Shown: positions 9,367 to 16,452 of the stretch, piece by piece
Layout of the letters: each line of letters opens with the position of its first letter
Position numbering within the stretch: the first letter of the stretch is position 1
Assembly (NCBI GenBank): GCA_910584685.1
Contig: CAJUAO010000008.1
Location: forward strand, 74,557-138,556
Direction of reading: 5' to 3'
Length of the DNA: 64,000 nucleotides
Source of the DNA: an uncultured Lachnospiraceae bacterium
GTDB lineage: Bacteria > Bacillota > Clostridia > Lachnospirales > Lachnospiraceae
Notes under the pieces: generated by a model
Database searches by the model: none
What the model saw: only the letters and a program-made list of their open reading frames with translations
Told to the model about the DNA's origin: nothing
Program-made: the position numbers and the translations under genes

Positions 9367-10383
9367 ATGAAGATATTATCGGTAGCAGTACCATGTTACA
9401 ATTCACAGGATTATATGGAGAATTGCATTGAATCACTTGTCCGTGGCGGGGAGGATATGGAGATAATCATAGTAAACGACGGCTCAAAGGATAATACGGA
9501 AAGTATAGCCATGAGTCTTAAAGAAAAATATCCTTCTATAATAAAGGTAATCAGTCAGGAAAACGGAGGACACGGAGAAGCAGTAAACACAGGCCTTAAA
9601 AACGCCACAGGAGAATACTTTAAGGTTGTTGACAGCGACGACTGGGTTGATGAGGAAGCATTGTCAAAGGTACTTAAAACACTTAGATTTATGATAAAAG
9701 AGGACAAAAAGCTGGATATGCTTTTATCAAATTATGTGTATGACAAGCAGGGTGTTAAGAGAAAAAAGATTATGTCCTACAGGACGGCTATGAATTCAAA
9801 GCATATTACCTCATGGGACGGAGCCATAAAATTTAAAAAGTCACAATATATACTTATGCATTCAGTTATATACAGGACACAGCTTCTAAAGGAATGCGGT
9901 CTGAAGCTGCCAAAGCACACCTTTTATGTTGATAATCTTTATGTTTTTAAGCCGCTGCCGTCGGTTAAGAGATTATGCTATATAGACGTGGATTTTTATC
10001 ATTATTTTATAGGCAGGGAGGACCAGTCTGTAAATGAAAAGGTTATGATAGGCAGAATAGACCAGCATATAAAGGTTGCTAAAATAATGATAGATGAATA
10101 CAGCAATATGGAGATACAAAGCAAAAAGCTTGATAAGTACATGCTTCAATATCTTGATATGATGATGTGTATAGCGTCTGTTATGCTGATACTTGACGGA
10201 AGTAAAGAGGCGCTGAAAAAGAAATCGGAGCTTTGGTTATGGTTAAAGGAGAATTATCCTGATATATATAAAAGACTCAGATATTCTATTATGGGTATAG
10301 CCATGAATTTGCCTACAAAAGCAGGCAGGGCTTTTTCTAAGCTGGCATATAAGGTGACACAAAAAATATTTGGCTTTAACTAA
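9367..10383 (+). CDS. Family 2 glycosyltransferase
   Basis: 338 residues, GT-A fold inverting glycosyltransferase using a nucleotide sugar. The motifs are in order: SVAVPCYNSQDYMENCIESL, EIIIVNDGSKDNT, NGGHGEAVNTGL and VDSDDWVDEEAL, the last containing the metal-binding DxD-type acidic cluster. The C-terminal third is helical, basic and Met-rich, without a clear transmembrane helix. Start: the ATG at 9355 lies in the Shine-Dalgarno itself (GGAGG at 9357-9361), so the ATG at 9367 is used. No polysaccharide cluster surrounds it, so the acceptor is unknown. tRNA genes follow. Confidence 0.87.
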   Translation: MKILSVAVPCYNSQDYMENCIESLVRGGEDMEIIIVNDGSKDNTESIAMSLKEKYPSIIKVISQENGGHGEAVNTGLKNATGEYFKVVDSDDWVDEEALSKVLKTLRFMIKEDKKLDMLLSNYVYDKQGVKRKKIMSYRTAMNSKHITSWDGAIKFKKSQYILMHSVIYRTQLLKECGLKLPKHTFYVDNLYVFKPLPSVKRLCYIDVDFYHYFIGREDQSVNEKVMIGRIDQHIKVAKIMIDEYSNMEIQSKKLDKYMLQYLDMMMCIASVMLILDGSKEALKKKSELWLWLKENYPDIYKRLRYSIMGIAMNLPTKAGRAFSKLAYKVTQKIFGFN

Positions 10384-10390
10384 AAAAATG

Positions 10391-10419
10391 TTGACAAACA
10401 TTAATATATGAATTATACT
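10391..10419 (+). promoter_or_regulatory. Promoter for the tRNA pair
   Basis: TTGACA (10391-10396), a 17-nt spacer, TATACT (10414-10419). The predicted start is about 37 nt before tRNA-Val. Confidence 0.75.
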
Positions 10420-10462
10420 ATATGGGCAGCTTGATTGAGGACAGTTCAAAGGAACGGGATAT

Positions 10463-10535
10463 GGGATCTTAGCTCAGCTGGGAGAGCATCTGCCTTACAA
10501 GCAGAGGGTCATAGGTTCGAGCCCTATAGGTCCCA
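10463..10535 (+). tRNA. tRNA-Val (TAC anticodon)
   Basis: A 73-nt cloverleaf. The acceptor stem GGGATCT/AGGTCCC contains one G-T pair, with discriminator A at 10535. The D arm (AGCTCAGCTGGGAGAGC) and T arm (GGTTCGAGCC) are standard. The anticodon stem TCTGC/GCAGA encloses the loop CTTACAA, giving anticodon TAC for GUA valine codons. CCA is not encoded. Confidence 0.95.
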
Positions 10536-10558
10536 CTTTTCTTTATAAAGCTGCATAT

Positions 10559-10632
10559 GGCTAAGTAGCTCAGTTGGCGAGAGCACACGGTTCATACCCG
10601 TGGTGTCAGGGGTTCAAATCCCTTCTTAGCCA
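10559..10632 (+). tRNA. tRNA-Met (CAT anticodon), probably elongator
   Basis: A 74-nt cloverleaf with a fully paired acceptor GGCTAAG/CTTAGCC and discriminator A. The anticodon stem CACGG/CCGTG encloses loop TTCATAC, giving CAT. The paired first position argues against initiator tRNA. An isoleucine tRNA with lysidine-modified CAT cannot be excluded from sequence alone, but the body resembles elongator Met tRNAs of clostridia. It is 23 nt after tRNA-Val and shares its promoter. Confidence 0.9.
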
Positions 10633-10636
10633 CTGG

Positions 10637-10673
10637 AAAGACCTTGAAATTTATGAGTTTCAAGGTCTTTTTT
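10637..10673 (+). terminator. Rho-independent terminator of the tRNA operon
   Basis: AAAGACCTTGAAA (10637-10649) pairs perfectly with TTTCAAGGTCTTT (10658-10670) around an 8-nt loop, followed by a T-run. Confidence 0.9.
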
Positions 10674-10700
10674 GTGTTGCAGGAATTAATTATAGGAAAT

Positions 10701-11038
10701 TTCCTCACATGGAATCCGGGCATGTCCCATTAAAAGGCTCTAGGATGCGGAATAGGGGAGGGCTTAAGGGAAGGCAGGCAGCTAATATAATTTTTTAAGG
10801 CTTCGGAACATGGAAGAAATTCTATCAACAAAATACCGCCATCTTCTAAGCTGCGAGAGTAACTCGCAAGGGGCTGAAAAACAAGCCCTCTGCTCAGACA
10901 GATGCTCTACGCTAAGAAGCTGACGGTATTTAGTTGATGAATTTCTAACCATATTCCTCAATGCTTTAAAAAATTATATTTAGCTGCCCTGCCGCCCGAG
11001 CTCCCTTTTTTCTTAAGCCCCGGACAACATGCGAGGAA
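10701..11038. repeat. Large palindromic element, copy A
   Basis: About 338 bp, non-coding. The left end TTCCTCACATGGAATCCGGG and right end CGGACAACATGCGAGGAA are near-matching terminal inverted repeats. The arms are imperfect: the left arm has about 40 nt (around 10721-10760) with no counterpart on the right. The inner parts match over GCAGCTAATATAATTTTTT against AAAAAATTATATTTAGCTGC. The conserved centre (10815-10947) runs GAAATTCTATCAAC...AATACCGCCA...CTAAGCTGCGAG...ACTCGC...GGGGCT...AGCCC...CAGACAGA...CTACGCTAAGAAGCTG..CGGTATT...GTTGATGAATTTC. Two more copies are at 29925 and 30555. No ORF of note lies inside. The remaining 11039-11134 up to the next gene is AT-rich with nothing recognisable. 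Confidence 0.85.
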
Positions 11039-11134
11039 CTTTTTTTAAAGTGTACAAATTAAAATTAACACTTCACTTCCATACACCATTAAAAAAATAA
11101 CTTCCCCACACAGTAATTCTTTACCATACACTTC

Positions 11135-13210
11135 CTAATTAGTCTTTATTATAAATGTAGTACTACCCTTAACACCATCCCCAGTACCCGTAAGCGTCTG
11201 ATACCCTTTACCTGCCTCAAGGACCTTATTCAAGTCCTTCATGGCTGCGTCAAGGTCATTGTTATACACTTCAGAAATCTTTTGTATCGCGCTCTCATTA
11301 AACTGCTTCATACCAGAGCTAAGCTCTCCTGAGCCTTGCACAAGCTGGTTGATTCCTTCTGTAAGCGCAGGGATTTTATCATTAAGCTCCCTTAAACCGT
11401 CTGCAAGGGCAGCGGAGCCTGCGGAAAGCTGGCTGCTTCCGTCTGCAAGCTGCTTGGCTCCCGGAAGAAGGGTATCGTTAATGCCTGACAAAAGCTGTCC
11501 TGCCCCCGGAGCAAGAGTATTGTTAATACCGTCTGCAAGCTGCTTAGCCCCCGGAACAAGAGTGTTGTTAATGCCGCTTAAAAGCTCAGAGGAGCCGTTT
11601 TCTGCGCTTTTAATACCGTTTTCCAGCGCCTGGGTGCCGGATTTTAACTGGGCAAGCTTATCGTTTATGGTTTTTCCGTCAGCATCCTTTGCCAAAAGCT
11701 GTGACAATATATTGTTTATGGCAGTATTTGCGCCCTGATATTGAAGGATTCCGGCGTTGCATTGCTTTATGCCCTCCTCATATTGGGCTATTGCGCCTGT
11801 TACCGTATTAAGATTTTCCCTATATCCGGCAAGTTGTGAGGACGGAATAGAGCCTGAGTTAATGGCTGTCTCAAGGGCTGTCTTTTTTGCGGTCAAGTCT
11901 GATATTTGAGCCTTGCATGAAGCGATTGTTCCGTTAAGCGTCTCAATCTCCTTGTTGTTTTGCGCGATTGTGGCTTGCAAGGTCTGTACAAGTCCGTTTA
12001 CGGTAGTAACAAGCTCTCCCACGCCTGAATTTACTAAGACAGCGCCGTTATACAGCTCCTTAAGTCCGCTGTTAAGGGTATCAGCCCCCTTTGCCAAAGT
12101 TTCGGAAATTCCCTTATATAAAGCGTTTGCGCCGGGAGCTAAGGTATCGGTGATACCAAGATACAGCGCGTTTGCGCCTGTAAGCAGCGTCGTATTAATA
12201 CCGTCGTAAAGGGTGGCGGCTCCGGCTGCAAGTGTTTTCATATTTGTATCTATAGTCTGGGCGCCTGCGTTTAGCTTTTCAATGCCTGTAATTAAATCCC
12301 CTGTATTTCCCTGAAGGGTCAAAAGTCCTTCATTTAATGCGTTTGCGCCGTCAGAAAGCTTTGAGGATGACTCGCTTAAAAGTGAAATCATATCGGAAAT
12401 ACTGCTTAAATCTGCTTCGTCGTCAAGAGAAATCTCCGATAAAGCCTTGTTTGTAACAACAGTCATCATCATATCAATATCATAGTTTGTCACGTCAGCA
12501 GTAATCTCAACCGTATTTGCAATATCAAGGGAAAGGCTTTCTGATATTCCAGGAAGTCCCATTCCTATAAGGATATTGTAATCGCCGTTTGAAATTACCT
12601 GACCGTTTGTAACAGTGACATTTTGGAAGCTGTCTGTAGGAAGCAGCAAGCCTGTTACGGCAAGAAAAGGAATATATATGCCGTCGTCTGTCTTTTCATT
12701 GGCTATATATTCAATAGTCATGGAAAGCTTACCTGATTTACCCTTAAGAGCATCGGCAGAAATCTCCTGACCGTCAAGCTTATATGATATTTTCAGGCTG
12801 ACAGGAAGCGTGGTGCCTGCGTCAAGGCTTCCCTGATAATATATGTCGTTTCCGGAGGTGTTAAAGATTATTTCTCCGCCGGAAACATTGAAGGCTTCAT
12901 TTCCCTTTACGTTTACTATATCCTTAAGGCTTGTGACATCCTTAAGAGAAGCGTATTTTTGCGGGTTTTTAAGCCAGCTGCTTACAAGAATTTTTTCTAC
13001 GGTACCATTAGAGGAGGTGGTAACATAAACCGTTTCCTCCTTTGTGCCATAGCCAGAGCCTTCCCCCTTTGAGTCAGAAACATTTTCCGTTTTAATATTT
13101 TTGTCTGTTTTGTTGTCTGATGAATTGCTGTTTCCTGAGTCTGCGCATGCGGTAAGACTTATAATCATCATTGCGGACATAGCCAGCGCTGTTATTTTTT
13201 TTAACTTCAT
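11135..13210 (-). CDS. YhgE/Pip-like coiled-coil lipoprotein, partner of the MMPL exporter
   Basis: 691 residues, predicted surface lipoprotein: the signal is ALAMSAMMIISLTACADS, with the lipobox LTAC putting the lipidated Cys near residue 22. Residues about 280-400 and 525-620 hold tandem units of about 17 residues of the type GINNTLxPGAxQLxDG, typical of YhgE/Pip-type and MMPL-associated extracellular helical domains. A coiled coil (about 405-475) lies between them. It is downstream of the RND/MMPL gene with a 62-nt gap, on the same strand and with an AGAAAGGAT-type ribosome binding site like its neighbour. It probably works with the exporter across the envelope. No transmembrane segment besides the signal is visible. 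Confidence 0.75.
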   Translation of the reverse strand: MKLKKITALAMSAMMIISLTACADSGNSNSSDNKTDKNIKTENVSDSKGEGSGYGTKEETVYVTTSSNGTVEKILVSSWLKNPQKYASLKDVTSLKDIVNVKGNEAFNVSGGEIIFNTSGNDIYYQGSLDAGTTLPVSLKISYKLDGQEISADALKGKSGKLSMTIEYIANEKTDDGIYIPFLAVTGLLLPTDSFQNVTVTNGQVISNGDYNILIGMGLPGISESLSLDIANTVEITADVTNYDIDMMMTVVTNKALSEISLDDEADLSSISDMISLLSESSSKLSDGANALNEGLLTLQGNTGDLITGIEKLNAGAQTIDTNMKTLAAGAATLYDGINTTLLTGANALYLGITDTLAPGANALYKGISETLAKGADTLNSGLKELYNGAVLVNSGVGELVTTVNGLVQTLQATIAQNNKEIETLNGTIASCKAQISDLTAKKTALETAINSGSIPSSQLAGYRENLNTVTGAIAQYEEGIKQCNAGILQYQGANTAINNILSQLLAKDADGKTINDKLAQLKSGTQALENGIKSAENGSSELLSGINNTLVPGAKQLADGINNTLAPGAGQLLSGINDTLLPGAKQLADGSSQLSAGSAALADGLRELNDKIPALTEGINQLVQGSGELSSGMKQFNESAIQKISEVYNNDLDAAMKDLNKVLEAGKGYQTLTGTGDGVKGSTTFIIKTN

Positions 13211-13272
13211 AATATATCAATCCTTTCTATTTTTTAATAAAAAATAAATTTATAGTAATAATTGTTTTACTT

Positions 13273-15378
13273 CTAATTAGCTGCTGAATTTTTGTCTTTA
13301 AGGTTTTTTTGGCGTATTTCCTTAAAGCCGAGTGTTGTTCTGATAATGACAGGGTCAAATATCATAAGCATAGACGGAAGAATTGTAAGCACCACAACCA
13401 TACTGATTAAAGCGCCTCTTGCCATAAGCATGCATAAGGAGCTTATCATATCAATGCTTGAGAAAACTCCCACCCCGATAGTTGCTGCAAAAAAGCTTAA
13501 GGCGCTTACAATGATAGACTGCATGGAGGCCTTATGGGCTATGGATACGGAGGCTTTTTTACCGCTGCCGCGAAGTCTTTCCTTTTTGTATCTTGTAGTC
13601 ATAAGTATAGCGTAGTCCACAGTTGCGCCAAGCTGGATGGTTCCTATAACGATAGAGGATATAAACGGAACAACGGTTCCTGTGTAGTAAGGTATACCCA
13701 TATTTATAAATATGGCAAACTCAATAACTGACACCAGTATAATAGGAAGAGTTATTGATTTAAAAATAAGTAAAATAATAATAAAGATAAAGCCTATGGA
13801 TACAATGCTTACAACCTTAAAATCATTGTCTGTTATTTCAATTAAGTCCTTTGTACAGGGAGCCTCTCCAAGAAACATAGAGTCCTTGTCATAGGACTTA
13901 ACAATGCCGCTTATAGTGTCGCACTGTTCATTTACCTCGTCGCTTGCCACCTTATATTCCGACATTACAAGTATAAGCTGCCAGTTTTCATTTTTTAGGG
14001 AGCTTACAAGCTCGTCAGGCAAAATGTCTGCGGGGATTGTGCCGCCAAGTATGGCGTCAATGCCAAGAACAGCCTTAACGCCGTCTGTTTTTTTAATATC
14101 ATCAGACATCTTTGCCACATCAGAGGAGGACATTTTGCTGCTTGCAAGTATCATATGTGTGCTGTTCATATTGAACTCCTCCTGAAGCTTGTCGTTTGCC
14201 TGAATGGAATCAAGAGTCTTTGGAAGAGTTTCAGCAAGGTCATAGTACACAGGCGTTCTGTTGTTGCCGTAAAGGGCAGGGAACAGAATGACTGCAAATA
14301 ATACTATAAATATAATGTAATGCTTTGTTATAAAATCCGACGTTCTTTCAAAGCGGGGAAGTATTGCCCTGTGGCTGGTTTTTTCTATAACCTTGTCAAA
14401 TATAAGTATCATGGAAGGGAGAATAGTTACACAGGCAATAACGCCGAATATAACGCCCTTAACCATAACAATGCCAAGGTCAAGACCAAGGGTAAAGCTC
14501 ATAAACATAAGAGCAACAAAGCCTGCAACAGTAGTTATGGAGCTTCCCACAACAGAGGATATGGTATTTGAAATGGCGTGGGCCATGGCGCGGTTTTTAT
14601 CCCCCGGAAATCTGCTCTGGTTTTCCTTGTAGCTGTGCCAAAGAAAGATAGAGTAGTCAAGAGTAACGCCTAGCTGTAAAACTGCGCTGAGGGCTTTTGT
14701 AATAAAGGAAATTTCACCCATAAATATATTTGTTCCTAAGTTATAAACAATGGCTATGCCTATGCTAAGCAGGAAAAATATAGGAATGAGAAAGGAATCC
14801 ATGGTTACTGACAGTACTATAAGGGCCAGAAGGACAGCTAATCCTACATACAGAGGCGTTTCCCTCTCAGAAAGAATTTTTGTGTCAGTAACAACTGCCG
14901 ACATTCCGCTGAGAAAGCATTGCTTACCTGCCATATCGCGTATTGTGGTTATAGCGTCCATTGTTCCGTCAGCAGAGGTGGTTTCGTCAAATATAATAGC
15001 CAGCATTGTTGCATTGTCGCTTTTAAAGGCGCTTACTATTTCGTCAGGAAGCATATCCATTGGAAAGGATATATCAAGTATGCTGTCATACCAGATAACC
15101 TTTGAAACATGCTCCACCTTCTCTATTTTTGATTTTAGGGCGGCTACGTCCTTATTGTCCATTCCCTCTGCAACAAACAGGGAAAAGGCGCCTGTTCCAA
15201 ACTCGTCGACAAGAATATCCTGTCCCTTCATAGTCTCAATATCACCCGGAAGATAGGAGAGAATATCATAGTTTATCTTCGTGCCGAAATAACCGAAGGC
15301 TGATGGTATTAAGAGCATAAGGCTTATGATAAAGATTGGAACTCTGAATTTTACAACCTTTTTACCAAAATTAATCAT
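13273..15378 (-). CDS. RND-superfamily (MMPL type) exporter
   Basis: 701 residues, cytoplasmic membrane transporter. The architecture is duplicated: a membrane helix, an outside domain, then a block of about five helices, all repeated. Each half carries the MMPL/SSD-type helix motif, AVLQLGVTLDYSIFLWHSYKE in half 1 and GTIQLGATVDYAILMTTRYKKE in half 2. The conserved Asp in the GATVDYAIL-type motif is the expected proton-relay residue. It is the first gene of a two-gene operon with the YhgE-like lipoprotein and divergent from a TetR gene. Likely role: export of a lipid or amphipathic compound, or multidrug efflux, controlled by TetR. The substrate is unknown. Confidence 0.88.
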   Translation of the reverse strand: MINFGKKVVKFRVPIFIISLMLLIPSAFGYFGTKINYDILSYLPGDIETMKGQDILVDEFGTGAFSLFVAEGMDNKDVAALKSKIEKVEHVSKVIWYDSILDISFPMDMLPDEIVSAFKSDNATMLAIIFDETTSADGTMDAITTIRDMAGKQCFLSGMSAVVTDTKILSERETPLYVGLAVLLALIVLSVTMDSFLIPIFFLLSIGIAIVYNLGTNIFMGEISFITKALSAVLQLGVTLDYSIFLWHSYKENQSRFPGDKNRAMAHAISNTISSVVGSSITTVAGFVALMFMSFTLGLDLGIVMVKGVIFGVIACVTILPSMILIFDKVIEKTSHRAILPRFERTSDFITKHYIIFIVLFAVILFPALYGNNRTPVYYDLAETLPKTLDSIQANDKLQEEFNMNSTHMILASSKMSSSDVAKMSDDIKKTDGVKAVLGIDAILGGTIPADILPDELVSSLKNENWQLILVMSEYKVASDEVNEQCDTISGIVKSYDKDSMFLGEAPCTKDLIEITDNDFKVVSIVSIGFIFIIILLIFKSITLPIILVSVIEFAIFINMGIPYYTGTVVPFISSIVIGTIQLGATVDYAILMTTRYKKERLRGSGKKASVSIAHKASMQSIIVSALSFFAATIGVGVFSSIDMISSLCMLMARGALISMVVVLTILPSMLMIFDPVIIRTTLGFKEIRQKNLKDKNSAAN

Positions 15379-15421
15379 AATATTTAATCCTTTCTTTTAT
15401 TTTTTAGAAAAATTTTTTAGT

Positions 15422-15569
15422 CTGGCGAAGTATGTGCACTTACTTCGCCATATTGGACAAACTGACCGTTGGTCATATTTGTACTGTAATATGATATATC
15501 ACAAAAATGACCAATAGTCAATAAGTTTATAAAAATTTTATTGACTTTACTTCTTTTTTATAGTTTAAT
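15422..15569. promoter_or_regulatory. Divergent control region with two TetR-type operators
   Basis: Two 13-bp dyads, TGACCGTTGGTCA (15463-15475) and TGACCAATAGTCA (15508-15520), share the form TGAC-N5-GTCA and are 45 bp apart. They lie between the exporter (minus) and the regulator (plus). TTGACT (15541-15546), 17 nt and TTTAAT (15564-15569) form the regulator promoter. A separate perfect 10-bp hairpin, TGGCGAAGTA...TACTTCGCCA (15422-15450), lies in the exporter leader. Confidence 0.6.
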
Positions 15570-15626
15570 ATGAAAACTATAGGAGTATGAAGTGAACAGG
15601 CAAACAACAGACAGGAGGAAATTCAG

Positions 15627-16238
15627 ATGGGAAAGGTAGAGTCAAACAAAAAGAAAAAAAAGGAATCATTGTTAAATACAGCTTTTGAATTATTTACCTC
15701 AAAGGGGATTAATGAAACCTCTATATCGGATATTGTAAATAAGGCAGGGGTAGCTAAGGGAACGTTTTATCTTTATTTCAGGGACAAGTATGATGTCAGA
15801 AACCTTCTTATTTCTCATAAATCCAGCAAGGTTTTCATGAATGCGGCAAATGAACTTGAAAAGCAGAATATAGAAGTTTTAGAGGATAAAATTATATTTA
15901 TAGTTGACAATATTATAAACCAGCTTGCGGAAAATAAAGCTCTCCTTACATTCGTATCAAAGAATTTAAGCTGGGGATTTTTTAAAAATGCAATAACAAG
16001 CCATGGAGATGACGAATCTCTTGATTTTAAGGATATATATTATACAATGCTTGACGAATCGGAATACGAATACAGGGAGCCGGAGATAATGATATATATG
16101 ATAGTGGAAATGGTCAGCTCTACCATTTACAGCGCCATATTATATAACGAGCCGGCGGGAATAGAGGAAATTAAGCCTTATCTTTTTGAGACAATAAGAT
16201 TTATTATAAAATCTCACAGAGGGAATAAAAAGGTTTAA
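15627..16238 (+). CDS. TetR/AcrR-family transcriptional regulator
   Basis: 203 residues, cytoplasmic dimeric repressor. A Lys-rich start is followed by the helix-turn-helix at about residues 12-55 (LLNTAFELFTSKGINETSISDIVNKAGVAKGTFYLYFRDKYDVRN). The C-terminal helical ligand domain is acidic and aromatic. The start follows ACAGGAGG by 8 nt. It is divergent from the MMPL exporter operon, and the intergenic region holds two matching operators, so it probably represses the exporter and itself until ligand binds. Confidence 0.9.
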   Translation: MGKVESNKKKKKESLLNTAFELFTSKGINETSISDIVNKAGVAKGTFYLYFRDKYDVRNLLISHKSSKVFMNAANELEKQNIEVLEDKIIFIVDNIINQLAENKALLTFVSKNLSWGFFKNAITSHGDDESLDFKDIYYTMLDESEYEYREPEIMIYMIVEMVSSTIYSAILYNEPAGIEEIKPYLFETIRFIIKSHRGNKKV

Positions 16239-16452
16239 GCTGTAGGAGTAAATGCAGTGACGCTTCAATGCGAAATTAACATGTTTTGAAACAAAAATGA
16301 CAAAAATAAGAATGTAAAAATAATCTATAATAATACCGAAAGAATTTGTTCACACAAGATTTTCACAATGTGAAAATCTAAGCATCATGTATCTGACATT
16401 TGGAGTAAAGGCATGATATATATAAACTAGGATAAAATTTTGGAGGTACATT

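Noticed and set aside
10574..10798. Open frame across tRNA-Met and palindrome A
   Set aside because: It overlaps a tRNA, a terminator and a repeat, so it is not a gene.
11241..12209. Long open frames opposite the YhgE-like gene
   Set aside because: They arise from the repetitive coding pattern on the minus strand; no ribosome binding sites and no family features.
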